A program made the translations under genes and the position numbers. The notes below the pieces were generated by a model. That model saw only the letters and a program-made list of their open reading frames with translations, did not search any database and was not told the origin of the DNA. Below, piece after piece: positions 21,477 through 33,488 of a stretch of DNA of 64,000 nucleotides (positions within the stretch are counted from its first letter, which is position 1; each line of letters starts with the position of its first letter). This stretch comes from Candidatus Altimarinota bacterium (GTDB lineage: Bacteria; Patescibacteriota; Gracilibacteria; BD1-5; UBA6164), in NCBI GenBank assembly GCA_027019405.1, contig JALUWO010000386.1, positions 85,894-149,893 of the forward strand, in the 5' to 3' direction.

Positions 21477-23297
21477 CTAATCCTTAATTAACACTGCTTT
21501 TATTCTTCTTACTCCTCTACTACTAGCCTCTTCTTTTTTAATTTTAAATTTTCCCATTTTGCTAGAATCTTCTACATGAGGTCATCCACAAAGTTCTCTT
21601 GAATAAATAGTTCAGTCATTACCTTTCATAGTATAAACTTTTACTACATCAGGGTATTTTTCCCAAAAAGCTCATCTTACTCATTCTTCCATTGCCTTAT
21701 CTTTTGGCATTTCTTCCATAGTTGTTGCAAATCCATTTGAAATTGCATTATTTACAAATTCTTCTACTTTATCAAGTTCTTCTCTTGTAACTTTTCTATC
21801 AAAATTAAAATCAAATCTTAATCTTTCTGGAGTGATATTACTACCTTTTTGAGAAATTCAACCACCTAAAACTTGATTTAATCATTCAAGCATTAAGTGA
21901 GTTGCTGAATGAAGTGCTGTAGTTTCTTGTGAAGAATCTGCTAATCAACCTTTAAATTTTCCTGCTGAAGCAGTTCTTGATTTTTCTTGATGTTCTTTGA
22001 AAGCTTTTTTAAATCATTCTACATCTACTTTTAATCATTTTTCTTTAGCTAAATCCTCAGTCATCTCAATAGGAAAACCATAAGTATCATAAAGTTTGAA
22101 GGCTTTAGTTCAAGCTATAGTATCAATTTTTTTACCAGTTCTCTCAAAAGCTATATCAAAACCTTTAATCAATTTATCAAATTCTTTCAGACCTTTTTCT
22201 AAAGTTTCTCCAAATTGTTTTTCCTCTGCTTCTATTTCTTTTAAAATTTCATCTTTTTTATCAATCATATGAGGATAAGCTTTTCATAGTTTATCTATTA
22301 TAACAGAAGATACTTTACTTAAAAACAATCATTTATATCCAAGTTTATGAGCTTGTCTTATAGCAATCCTTATAAGTCTTCTAAGTACATAACCTTGATC
22401 TACATTTGATGGAACTACTCAATCAGAAATCATAATAGTAGCAGTTCTAGCATGGTCTGCAATTATTCTAATACTTCTTTTTGTTTCATCATTATATTCT
22501 ACTCAAATACTTTTTGTAATTTCATTTATAATATAATCAAACATATCTGTATCATAAACTGATTTTACTCAATTTAAAGTAGCTGTAATTCTTTCAAGTC
22601 CCATTCAAGTATCTACATTTTGAGCTGGAAGTTTTTCTAAGCTTCAATCTTCTAATCTTTTATATTCCATAAAAACATTATTCCAAATTTCCATCCAATT
22701 ATCTTCATCTGTTTCTACATTGCTTCCTTCAGGTGGAAATTCAGATTCTCAAACCCAATAAAAAATTTCACTATCTGGTCCACAAGGTCCAGTATCTCAA
22801 GCTGCCCACCAATTATCTTCTTTTCATAAATAAGAAATTCTAGATTTTGGCATTCATACTTCTTCCCATATTTTAGCAGCTTCTTCATCTCTAGGAGCAC
22901 TTTCATCACCTTTAAAAACTGTTACAGCTATTTTTCTAGGATCAAGAGCTAGCCAATCTTTTGAAGTTAAAAATTCCCAAGAATAGTTAATTGATTCTTT
23001 TTTAAAATAATCTCATAAACTCCAATTTCCTAGCATTTCAAAAAAAGTTAAATGAGAATTATCTCCTACTTCTTCAATATCACCTGTTCTAATACATTTT
23101 TGAGAATCAGCTAATCTAGTTCCTGATGGATGCTTTTCCCCTAATAAATAAGGAACTAAAGGTTGCATTCAAGCAGTATTAAAAAGCACAGTTGGATCAT
23201 TTTCTGGTACAACTGGAGCAGAAGGAATTATTGCATGATTTTTAGTTTCAAAAAAATCAAGATATTTTTGTCTTATTTCATCACTATTATATTTCAT
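21477..23297 (-). CDS. alaS: Alanyl-tRNA synthetase lacking the C-Ala domain
   Basis: 606 residues, TAG stop, against about 875 in E. coli. Class II core: [63 protein letters not shown]. The editing (SAD) domain has HSATHLML near 495 and [13 protein letters not shown] near 580, giving the four zinc-site residues. The protein then ends with [11 protein letters not shown]: the coiled-coil oligomerisation segment and DHHA1/C-Ala domain are absent. The enzyme would charge and still edit tRNA-Ala. This is a natural truncation rather than a frameshift, because the next gene follows normally. Confidence 0.96.
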
Positions 23298-23348
23298 AAA
23301 TCTTATAATTAATTTTATCTAAAGATAAAAATATTATAAGTATAAAAT

Positions 23349-23375
23349 AAAAAAAACAAGAGTTAATAACTCTTA
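23349..23375 (-). terminator. Terminator (minus) after the 332-aa gene
   Basis: AAGAGTTA / TAACTCTT palindrome; on the minus strand it is followed by a T-run. The stop of the 332-residue gene lies at its edge. Confidence 0.75.
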
Positions 23376-24371
23376 TTTCATATATGATTTTATCTTTTCT
23401 AAAAGAACAAAAAATTCTGTTTTTAATAATTGAATCTCTTTTTGTGAAAATTCTATATCAAATTTATCAAATATATCTTTCAAACTATATTTATATACTC
23501 ATTCTGATATTGTATACAATATATCATATAATTTCCTTAATTTCTCAGTTTTATTAAATAATTGTGGATTTGAAATAATAAAATCATATATATCTGCTAT
23601 AACTTCTTCAAAACCTACTCATAAATCAGATTTTTCATCATAAAAAACTTCTCAGATTTTTTTATCTTTATTTCTTTTCAATAAATCTAATAATCAAAAA
23701 ATCTCATTTTTAATTCAATCTAAATAAACTTCATCATAAGTTCAATCCAATTTATAATCTTGGTATTCTTGATATTCTTTTAATAATCAATTTACTTTTG
23801 ATCCTTTTAAGTATATACTAGATAATTTTTCAGAATGATTATATAAAAATTTAAAAAAAATATTTCAATCATTATTTAAATCTGCAATCAATTTTCACTT
23901 ATCATTTGAAGTTATTTCTTCTAAATCATTATTTATATAAGGAATTTTATCTAAATTTACATTATAAACAAAGATTTTAAATTTTTCTAAAAATTTTTCA
24001 TATATACTTGTATCTCAATTGTTATTTAATAAATCAGAAACTAATTTTTTTACTAAATTATCTCATAAATAAAAGTTGTTTATTCCCATATTTTCAGTCA
24101 AAAATACACTTATAATATCATCAATATCAATTAATAAATCAAAAATCTTGCTTTTTGATTTTTTATTTTGGTTAAATTTATAAATATATTCCTCCAAAAA
24201 AACAGATGTTTGTTCTTCATAAATTAATTCATACTCTGGTTTTGTTATTATATCATCTACAAAATACCTTAATCTACTTATAAAATCCTTTCATTTACAA
24301 TCAGATATTAATTTTATTTCCTGAGTATATTTATATGGTAAATCTATATTGATTTTTCTTTCTTCCAACAT
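23373..24371 (-). CDS. Hypothetical 332-residue protein
   Basis: Predicted soluble, all-helical, acidic/Lys-rich protein with no signal peptide, no cysteine motifs and no recognisable catalytic signature. N-terminus MLEERKINIDLPYKYTQEIK; C-terminus KTEFFVLLEKIKSYMK. At least ten UGA glycines. It has its own promoter (TTGACT-16-TATAAT) and terminator, so it is a single-gene unit, oriented away from the 104- and 1125-residue genes that follow divergently. No function can be assigned. Confidence 0.7.
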
Positions 24372-24401
24372 AACAAAAAAATATTAAAAATAGTTAAAAT
24401 A

Positions 24402-24429
24402 ATTATAAAAGTATTTAGTTATTAGTCAA
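24402..24429 (-). promoter_or_regulatory. Promoter of the 332-aa gene
   Basis: On the minus strand TTGACT, 16-bp spacer, TATAAT, about 30 bp before the ATG. Confidence 0.8.
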
Positions 24430-24494
24430 TAATATTTTTTGTTTTAAATAAGATAATATGATAATATAATAAAGTATCTAATATATATAATATT

Positions 24495-24809
24495 ATGGAA
24501 AATAGAGAAAAAATTGAAGAAAGAATTCTTCAAATAATTTCTTACATAGACCAAGATAAAATGTTACAGCCTCTAGTATGAAGTATAAAACTTTTTTCAC
24601 TTGAGGAACTTTTACAATTAAAAGATTTTCTAGAAAGTTGAGATTATAAACCTATATATATATTATTAGACAAAAAAATTAAAGAATATTTAAATATAAT
24701 GGAAGAAATAAAACAAATAAAACTATGAGAAAAAATGAAGAAAATAAAACAAAAAGAAGAAGATGAAAATAAAAATGAACAAATAAATATAGATACCTTA
24801 ATAGCTTAA
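24495..24809 (+). CDS. Hypothetical 104-residue protein
   Basis: Helical, charged protein: MENREKIEERILQIISYIDQ, a central SLEELLQLKDFLESG, and a Lys/Glu-rich coiled-coil C-terminal half. No family recognised. It lies 22 bp upstream of the 1125-residue gene on the same strand; the two are probably co-transcribed and possibly functional partners (inference). Confidence 0.65.
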
Positions 24810-24831
24810 ATAAAATATAAATAATTAAATT

Positions 24832-27800
24832 ATGAAAGATAATCAATTACATAATACTGAATTACAAGAAAAAGCAGTTGAAACTTTTGATTTGAAAAAA
24901 ATAAAAGAATTATTAGATAAACTAAAAAACAATAAAAGTTTATCAAAAAAAGATTTTGAAAATATTGATAAACAAGATAACAATTTAAGTGAAACTGAAA
25001 AAAAACTATATGAAAAATTATGAGATACTAAATCTATAATATCTTTTTTAGAGTGAGTTATAAATATACTTGAAAAAAAAGATTCAATTCTTTCAACTTC
25101 TTGGAAATCTATTTGATTAAAACAATGATGAGAAACTTCTTTATGAATTCAAGCAGCCAGCCAAAAATGACTTTGAAATATTAGTAAATATGAAATTTCA
25201 GCATTTAAGATATCTAAAAAAATTTTAGATTGAAAACCTTTAATATTATGAAACATAGTTAATAATAAAGAATTAAATACAAAATTAAACAAAATATGAG
25301 AAAAGTTTAAAAATAAGGAAGAATTATTAAAAAATAGAGAAGCTAGACTACAAATATTAAATATTGATGCTAGTATGTTAAAATTATGTCCACAAATAAG
25401 ATTTAAAGCATGAACTTTTACTTATCTATATGAATTAAAAAAAGAAATAGTAGAAATTGAAAATAAAGAATTAGCAAAACAATTAAAATGATATTTACCA
25501 AAAGATAAAATATCTAATATATTAAATTGAGATTGTAAATCTGAAAATTTAGAAAAAATATTACTAGAAAAATGAATGAATGAAGAACAAATAAAAAATA
25601 TTTTATATCATAATTCATTAACTTGATTAAATAAAGATAGATTAGACTTAAGAGATATAATAAAAGATAAAGATATTACTATTTATCAACTAGAAAATTT
25701 AAAACAAGATAAACTAAAAAATTTCTTAGATAAAAATTTTTCTCAAGAAGATAAGAAAAAAATATTAACTATATTACAAAAAATAAATTATAATAAAAAA
25801 CAAATTGAAATAAATAATATTCTAAAATCTTGAACAGAATGATATAATTATTTTTCTAATGAATATTATTTAAATAATCAAAAGAAAATAAAATTTATAA
25901 CTAAACCTAATAAGTTTATTGAGGTTATCAAATTTTTAAAAACTAAATGAAATATTTCTAAATGATTTTATGATATATCTAATCCTAAATTAAGAAAAAA
26001 TTTTCAATTAATAAGTAAGTTTTATGAAATAAGTGATTATAATATAATATTTAGTGATTTAAAAGAAGTTGATTTTTCTACATTAAAAGATGAAGAAAAA
26101 GAAAAATTTTTAAATATGATAATTAATAAAGATTTTTTTTATACATATATTGAACTAAATAAAAATTTTATAGATATAAATAAAATTAAAGATACAAAAT
26201 TAAAAAATAAAATAAATGAATATCTAAATTTTAAGTATACACAAGTAGAAAATCCAATATTTTGAGCTGAAAATAATATAATACAAATATTAAATAATGA
26301 TAAATATTTATTAAATAAATTAAAGAAAAATCCAATAAAAATATTAGAAGAATATTTAAATAATTATGATATTAATATCATAAATAAATATCCAAAAAGT
26401 TTTAAATATATTTTATCAAATAAAAATCTAGTTGATGAAATTGTAGTAAAAGATAAAAGTCTTAAGTTTTACAAAAACATTTTAAATTCAAAACAAAAAG
26501 CTGAACATAGTATTTCATATACAAAACTTGTATTATCTTGAAAAAATGATTCAATAAAAGAAAAAGATGTTGATTTAGCATTTTTAGAATTTAAAGATAT
26601 ACCAAACCTAATTCAAATTTATGATTTAATAAAGAAACCTCCTAAATGAGATAAATTAATACAAGATTTACTAAAAAGACCTTTATTTAGATTAACATTA
26701 AGTAATTTTCAAATAGAACATAGAGAAGATATAATTAGTTTAAAATGAAAAAATAAAATAAAATTAAATGAAATTTTTCAAGAACATTTAAAAACATTAG
26801 AAGAAGAAAGAAATAAATATAAAATGATATATAATAAATCTGAATTAAAAAATACTTTATCAAACAATAATAATGATATAATTAATAATATATATAACAA
26901 TAAAGATTTTATTAATTATCTCTCAATACAACAATCAGAAATTCAATGACCAATTGTTTGAATAATAAGATTAACTCTATGAGAATGATGGGAAAATGAA
27001 AATATTGATGAATATATAAGTATTATAGCAAATTCTATCACTCAAGAAGAATTAGCAAAAAAATTAAAAGAAATTAATTCTTTCATAAAAATTCAAATTG
27101 AAATAAAAACAAAAAATATATTTAATAATATTCCAGAAGATTTAAGAAAAAAATTAATAAAAATTTCATTTTTAAATAACAAATGAAGTATAAACTGAAA
27201 AAATATATATGATTTTTTAAATGAATATAAAAAAAATAATCCTAAAAGTACCCTAACAGATAAAGAAATTGTAAACTTATACTTTAAAACAATTTTTAAA
27301 AATCCAATATTAAATAAAAATGATATAGATATAATAAATAAATCATTATTAAGTAATATATGAAAATTGTGAAATTCATCCCTTAATATAAATTGAATTG
27401 GATGACTAACAGAACTATGATTAATGCAATTAAATCAATATAAATATAATAAAAAAATAGATGCTATTGAACATGATAAAGAAATTTATGAAGCTTATAA
27501 ACAAAAAAATTATGAAAAAGTTAATAAATTAGAAAAAGAATATTATAAAAAATTAGAGCAAAAAGAAAAAAATAATAAAGAAGAAAGTAATAAAGAAAAA
27601 AATAACAAAAATCAAAAAAATATAAATTATGATAACTATACTATTAATAAATCATCAGATAACAACTATACAATAAATATAGACTGAGAAAAAATTGATT
27701 GATTAACAAAAGATGAAATAGAAACATTATGAGTTAAAAAAGATAAAAAATGAGAAATAATAATAGAAAATAAAGAAGCACTTAAAAATCTTATAAATAT

Positions 27801-28209
27801 GAAAGAAACTCTTGAATCTATTTGAATAGATTTTGCTTGGAAATATAGAAATGAACTTATAAATATAATGAAATCATCAAAAGGTTTTATGTGAATGCAA
27901 ATGGATTTAAATGATAAAAATTTAATTAACCATACTGAACTTAATAATTACCTAAGATTTATTCTTACAATAATATGAGAAAATCCTGACACAACTCTTA
28001 TGTGAAATAAACAAAAAATAAGACAATTAAATGATTATTCTCAAACTAATAAAAACAAAAATACAATGAAATGATGACTATCAAAAGTATGAGAAAAATT
28101 TATTGATATGTGATTTTTAACAACAAATTGAACTCTACAAACAAATTGGTCAGCAAATCTAAATTACCATATATCAAATAGAAAAAATAATATAGAAAAA
28201 AAGAGCTAA
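24832..28209 (+). CDS. Giant hypothetical protein (1125 aa)
   Basis: A single 1125-codon frame when UGA=Gly. It is extremely rich in Lys, Asn, Ile and Leu, predicted mostly alpha-helical, with no signal peptide and no clear membrane helix. A low-complexity Lys/Glu/Asn stretch (residues about 880-945, around EQKEKNNKEESNKEKNNKN) separates a long N-terminal region from a C-terminal region of about 170 residues beginning with KIDGLTKDEIETLGVKKD. The large size in a reduced genome implies an important role, perhaps in host interaction or as a structural protein, but nothing recognisable supports a specific function. Ends in a strong terminator shared with gyrA. Confidence 0.75.
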
Positions 28210-28226
28210 AATAAGCTCTTTTTTTA
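28198..28226. terminator. Terminator between the 1125-aa gene and gyrA
   Basis: AAAGAGCT / AGCTCTTT stem followed by a T-run on the plus strand; the gyrA stop (minus) overlaps it. Confidence 0.85.
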
Positions 28227-30761
28227 TTCTTCATCTTCACTTTCTCTTACAATACTTGCTCTAACAATCTCATCTGAAGCATTTTTCAATTTAGTAAGAA
28301 TAACTCATTGAGTAACTCTTGAAGTTTTTCTTATTCATTTTAATGGTAATCTAATAGTTTGACCAGCTTTTGAAATAAGAATTACTTGAGAATTTTTTCT
28401 ATCTTCATCTGATAACATTTTAGCACTTACTAAATGTCCTGTTTTTTCAGTAACAGCCATTGCTTTTACTCAAGAACCTCATCTATTTTGATTTCTATAT
28501 TCTTCTATAGCTGTTATTTTTCACATTCACTTTTCAGTAACAATGAATAAAAATTCATTTTCTGGAGTAGCAATAGCAACTTCTATAACAACATCATCAT
28601 CTTTTAATCTTATTCATCTTACTCATGCTGCTGCTCTACCCATTGGTCTAACATCATTTTCATCAAACTGTATAGCTTTTCAAGCTTTAGTTGCAATAAA
28701 AATATTATCATCTCAAGTTGTAGTTTTTACCCACATAAGTTCATCTCAATCTTTTACTCACACAACTTTTAATCCATTTGACCTAATATTTTTCACATCA
28801 TCCATTGCAAGCTTTTTAACAGTTCATAACTTAGAAACAAAAAATAAATATTTATTTTTTTCCTTTGAAATATCAAGTATAGCAGCAATTTCTTCTCATT
28901 TTTGTAAATTTAATAAATTTACAATAGGTTGTCATTTTGCTGTTCTAGATGTTTCTGGAATTTCATAAGCTGGAAGAGAGAAAACTCTACCTTGAGTTGT
29001 AAAATATAATAAATCTGAATGATTTTTAGTAGGAATAATTAACTTAATTTCATCATCTTCTTTAGCTCAAGTAGTTACTCACTTCCCTCATCTTCTTTGA
29101 GTTCTAAATGCAGATTCTTTTAATCTTTTTATATAAGAATTTTTTGTCAAAACAACAAATACATCTTCATTTGGAATTGTATCTTTTGGATTAAATTCTC
29201 AAACTTTTCCTTGATTTACTTGAGTTCTTCTCTCATCTCCAAATTTTTCTTTTATTTCATCAAGTTCATCAATAATAATTGAAACAATTCTTTCAGGTTT
29301 AGCTAAAATATCTTTTAAATCAGCTATTAAAAGTAATTTTTCATTTAATTCATCTTCTATTTTTTGTCTTTCAAGTCAAGCAAGTTTATTCAATTTCATT
29401 TCTAAAATAGCATCAGCTTGAATTTGAGTAAAAGCAAATTCACTCATCAAATTAGTTCTAGCATCATCTTTTGTCTTACTTGATTTTATTGTTTTGATTA
29501 TTTCATCAATATGATCTAAAGCTTTCTTTAATCATTCAAGAATATGAGCTCTAGCTTCTGCTATTTTTAATTCATAAATAGTTCTTCTTTCAACTACTTC
29601 CTTTCTATGATCTATAAATGCTAAAAGCATTTCTTTTAGATTAAATAACCTAGGTTGAATTCATCTATCTCAAAGAGAAATCATATTATAACCAAAACTT
29701 GTTTGAAGTTGAGTTAATTTATATAATTGATTTAATATCTTCTTTGGAAAAGCATCTTTTTTAAGTTCTATAATAATTCTTACAGAATCTTTATTTGATT
29801 CATCTCTCAAATCAGAAATACCAACTATTTTTTTATCTCTAACAAGCATTGCTATTTTTTCAACAAGTGAAGATTTATTTAAACCATAAGGAATTTCACT
29901 TATATTTATAATATTTCTTCATCTTTTATTTTGCTCAATATTTGCTACTCATCTTACTATTACTGATCATCTACCAGTTGAATAAGCTGTTAATATAGCT
30001 TCACTATCATAAACAATTCATCAAGTTGGAAAATCTGGTCATTTTACATATTCCATTAAATCAGAAATTGTTACTTCTTCAGTATTTGGTACTTTTAATA
30101 AATACTCTATAGCATCAATTAATTCTGTTAAATTATGAGGAGGAATATTAGTTGCCATACCCACTGCAATACCCATTACACCATTCATTAATAAATTTGG
30201 TATTCTAGTTGGTAATACAGTTGGTTCTTGTTTAGTAGTATCAAAATTATCTCTAAAATCAACTGTTTCTTTTTCTATATCAGCTAACATATATTCAGCT
30301 AATTTTGTCATTTTAGCTTCTGTATATCTATATGCAGCAGCTCCATCACCATCCATAGAACCAAAGTTACCTTGACCATGAACTAAAGGATATCTAAGTG
30401 AAAAATCTTGAGCCATTCTAACCATAGCTTCATAAACAGAACTATCACCATGTGGATGATAATTTCAAAGTACATGTCAGACAACAGTTGCTGATTTTCT
30501 AAATTTTGCAGAAGCCCTTAATCATTGTTCATGCATAGAATATAAAATCCTTCTATGAACAGGTTTAAATCAATCTCTTATATCAGGTAATGCTCTAGAG
30601 ACAATAACACTCATTGCATATTCCAAATAACAATTCTCCATTTCATCTTTAATTGATCTATTTGAATCTCATTCATAAGTAATTCAATTTGATAAACCTA
30701 AAGAAGTTTGTTCTCAATCATTTTCTTCTGGATTAATATTCTCATTAGTATTTTCAGACAT
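28224..30761 (-). CDS. gyrA: DNA gyrase subunit A
   Basis: 845 residues. Conserved [40 protein letters not shown] and [20 protein letters not shown]; the catalytic Tyr is in [10 protein letters not shown]. The C-terminal beta-pinwheel contains the GyrA box QRRGGKG, which distinguishes gyrase from topoisomerase IV. With GyrB it introduces negative supercoils. gyrB is not adjacent. UGA codes Gly at VVGHVLGN and at several pinwheel positions, while GGT/GGA occur in the most conserved motif. Own promoter at 30800-30827. Confidence 0.98.
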
Positions 30762-30799
30762 AAGCTATATTTTAAAAAAAGAAGTAAATTTATACTTAT

Positions 30800-30827
30800 A
30801 TAATATTTATTTTTAGCCAAAAATCAA
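30800..30827 (-). promoter_or_regulatory. gyrA promoter
   Basis: On the minus strand TTGATT, 16-bp spacer, TATTAT, 38 bp before the ATG. Confidence 0.65.
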
Positions 30828-30849
30828 ACTAAATATGATTTTAATAAAA

Positions 30850-30883
30850 CAAAAAAAATAAATCATAAATGATTTATTTTTTT
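30850..30883 (-). terminator. Terminator of the ribosomal protein cluster
   Basis: AAATAAATCAT / ATGATTTATTT inverted repeat with A-run and T-run flanks, right after the rpmA stop on the minus strand. Confidence 0.85.
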
Positions 30884-31154
30884 AAACAATTGATACATAT
30901 TTATCTTTATATTTTCTACCATCAAATCTAGTTCTAGTTTTTTCAGTAAAAGTAACTACACCATCTTTAGTAGCATATAAAGTAAAATCATGTCCTTGAG
31001 AAACACCTTCAGCTGGCCAATATTTATTACCTTTTTGTCTAATAATAATATTACCTGCAATAGCTTTTTGTCCCCCAAATAATTTCACACCAAGTCTTTT
31101 GGCATTACTATCTCTACCATTATTAGTAGATCATTGAGCTTTCTTATGAGCCAT
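30882..31154 (-). CDS. rpmA: Ribosomal protein bL27
   Basis: 90 residues. [20 protein letters not shown] then [20 protein letters not shown], the L27 signature. It starts directly with MAHKKA, so it lacks the cleavable N-terminal extension of Firmicutes L27. Its N-terminal tail reaches the peptidyl transferase centre. One UGA glycine early, then GGN. Last gene of the minus-strand ribosomal cluster; rplU, its usual neighbour, is absent here. Confidence 0.97.
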
Positions 31155-31208
31155 CTTTTCAAAAATTAATTTATAAAATTTCTAAGTTATAACTTTTTAA
31201 AATAGTTA

Positions 31209-31646
31209 TTATCTTCTTTGAGCAAATCTAGCAAAAGCTTTATTTGCTTCAGCCATTTTATACACTTCTAATTTCTTTCTTACAGAATCCCCTGATTCAT
31301 TAGCTGCATCAATTAATTCTCCAGCTAATAATATAGGAAAAGCAGCACCTTTTTTCTTTCTAACAGCTTCTAAAATCCATTTAGCAGCTAAGAATAATTG
31401 TCTTTTAGGTTTTACTTCTTGAGGTACTTGATATATAGAACCTCATACTCTTTTAGGTCTTACTTCAATTTTTGGCATAACATTTTCCAAAGCTCTAAAG
31501 AAAATAGCTTTAGCATCTTTTTGTCATTTTGATTTAATAACCTCAAAAGTATCATTCATTAATTTTTGAGCAAGAGATTTTTTACCATGTAACATTACAT
31601 AGTTAGTAAATTTCTCTAATAAAGCTTCACTTTTTACATCATTCAT
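31209..31646 (-). CDS. rpsG: Ribosomal protein uS7
   Basis: 145 residues. VRPKRVGGSIYQVPQEVKPK and the C-terminal NKAFARFAQRR are diagnostic. S7 nucleates assembly of the 30S head. It follows rpsL as in str operons, but fusA and tuf are not downstream; rpmA follows instead. The ATG chosen gives MNDVKSEALLEKFTNYVM; family members start similarly. No Shine-Dalgarno sequence. Confidence 0.96.
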
Positions 31647-31732
31647 TGTATTTGTAACAATTAAAAAATAATTATAAAATTATGTATCTTTTCAGTATTG
31701 TTAAACTTACTGCATAATTTTATATAAATTGA

Positions 31733-32149
31733 CTATTTAGGTTTTTTAGCACCATATTTAGATCTAGATTGTTTTCTATCTGATACTCATTCAGTATCTA
31801 AAACTCATCTAACAACATGATATCTAACTCAAGGTAAATCTTTTACCCTACCTCATTTAATAGCAACAACACTATGTTCTTGTAAGTTGTGTCCTTCTCA
31901 ACCAATATAAGCATTAACTTCATATCAGTTAGTTAATCTAACTCTTGCAACTTTTCTAAGTGCAGAATTAGGTTTTTTAGGAGTCATTGTAGTAACTTTA
32001 ACACAAACTCATCTTTTTTGAGGACATCCTCCAGGTATTTCTACTTGTTTACTTCTAATAGTATTTCTTGTAACTTGTAAAGCAGGAGAAGTACTTTTTT
32101 TAGCAGGAGTCTTTCTTTTTCTCTTAACTAATTGGTTAATAGTAGGCAT
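31733..32149 (-). CDS. rpsL: Ribosomal protein uS12
   Basis: 138 residues, TAG stop. MPTINQLVKRKRKTPAKKST, then CPQKRGVCVKVTTMTPKKPN, YIGGEGHNLQEHSVV, and [20 protein letters not shown]; all decoding-centre residues are present. Between PAL and CPQKRG there is an insert of about 15 residues (QVTRNTIRSKQVEIPG) compared with E. coli. Firmicutes S12 has a loop of similar length here, so it is not unique. UGA codes several invariant glycines of this protein. Confidence 0.97.
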
Positions 32150-32232
32150 TTTCCTAATTTTTAAATTTTAAATTTTTTCAAACTCTTTTAAAATATTGAG
32201 AAATTATATAAAAAATATATAAAAATCAATAA

Positions 32233-32622
32233 TTATCTTTTTGACCATTGCATAGATTTTCTGGCTTTATGTTTACCAGGTTTCTTTCTTTCAACTTTTC
32301 TAGCATCTCTAGTCAATAAACCAGCTTCTTTTAAAACTGTTCTAAAACTTGGTTCAACTTCTACTAATGCTTTAGCTAAAGCATGTTTTATAGCATCAAC
32401 TTGAGCTGATTCACCAGATCCAGATACTTTAACTTCAAAATAAAATTTTCATTTATTTTTTGTTAAAGATAATGGAGTATATAGTTTTTCAAATAAGTCT
32501 GATCTATTTATGTATTCACTTACTTCTTTTGTATTAATTATATCTTTTCATTTTCAAGCATATAATCTAACTTGTGCAGAAGCTGTTTTTCTTTTTCAAA
32601 CAGAATAAGTATATTTACTCAT
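32233..32622 (-). CDS. rpsI: Ribosomal protein uS9
   Basis: 129 residues. [20 protein letters not shown] at the start and the C-terminal [17 protein letters not shown], whose last Lys-Arg reaches the P-site tRNA, are characteristic. It follows rplM with 14 bp between them, the universal rplM-rpsI pair. Confidence 0.96.
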
Positions 32623-32636
32623 AAATTTATTTTATA

Positions 32637-33068
32637 TTATAATTTTATAACTTCAGGTTTTTGTGCTGTAAAAGTATGTTCAGTACCTGTAAATAATTTT
32701 AATCTAGAAATCATTTGTTTTCTTAATTTATTTTTAGGTAACATTCAACTTACAGCAAATTCAATAGCTTTTAAAGGTTTTTTTTCTAATAAATCTTCTA
32801 AAGAAATTTCTTTTAATCCTCATAAGAAACCAGTATGTCTGTAATATTTTTTATCAGTCATTTTTTTACCAGTAACTTTAAATTTATCTGCATTGATAAC
32901 AACAACATAATCACCATTATCAACATGAGGAGCAAAAGTAGGTTTATTTTTACCTTTTAATATAGCAGCTATTTGAGTAGCCATTCTACCAAGAGTTTGC
33001 CCTTCAGCATCAACAATAAACCATTTTCTATCATTACCTTTAATTTGTTTAGGCATTATAGTTTTCAT
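32637..33068 (-). CDS. rplM: Ribosomal protein uL13
   Basis: 143 residues. [53 protein letters not shown] and [15 protein letters not shown] are typical for L13. Only two glycines are UGA-coded, after the highly conserved first half that uses GGN. Directly upstream of rpsI. Confidence 0.96.
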
Positions 33069-33088
33069 TTTGCTAATTTTTTTAATAA

Positions 33089-33451
33089 TTAAACTAATTC
33101 TAATTTCACTAATTTTGCATTATCACCATCTCTATATTTAATAGGAATGATTCTTGTAAAACCAGATGTTCTTTCTCCTTTATATTTAGGTGCAACATTT
33201 GTAAATAATTCAATTGATGCTTCTTTTGTATAAACAGTTTTCATAACTTGTCTTATAGCATTCATTTCATCTTTATTATTTACAACATTTATTAAACCAT
33301 CTACAATAGAAATAATAGATTTTGCTCTTTTTTCAGTAGTTTTTACTGATTTATGTAAGAATAATGCTGTTACTAAATTTCTTTGCATAGCATCTCTATG
33401 AGCAAAAGTTTTATTATTAAACTTAAGATGTTTTCTTACTCTATGTCTCAT
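33089..33451 (-). CDS. rplQ: Ribosomal protein bL17
   Basis: 120 residues, complete without any [23 protein letters not shown] and [18 protein letters not shown] match L17. It lies after rpoA, the usual end of the alpha operon, and 20 bp before rplM, so the alpha and L13-S9 operons are joined. Confidence 0.96.
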   Translation of the reverse strand: MRHRVRKHLKFNNKTFAHRDAMQRNLVTALFLHKSVKTTEKRAKSIISIVDGLINVVNNKDEMNAIRQVMKTVYTKEASIELFTNVAPKYKGERTSGFTRIIPIKYRDGDNAKLVKLELV

Positions 33452-33488
33452 AATAAGTTTTAAATTTTAAATTATAATTTTTCCCTTT

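Noticed and set aside
28543..28968. Plus-strand frame of about 140 codons opposite gyrA
   Set aside because: Antisense to the GyrA C-terminal domain, with no recognisable motif.
32060..32115. Insertion of about 15 residues in S12 before CPQKRG
   Set aside because: Firmicutes S12 proteins carry a loop of similar length at the same place, so it is a known variant, not a novelty.
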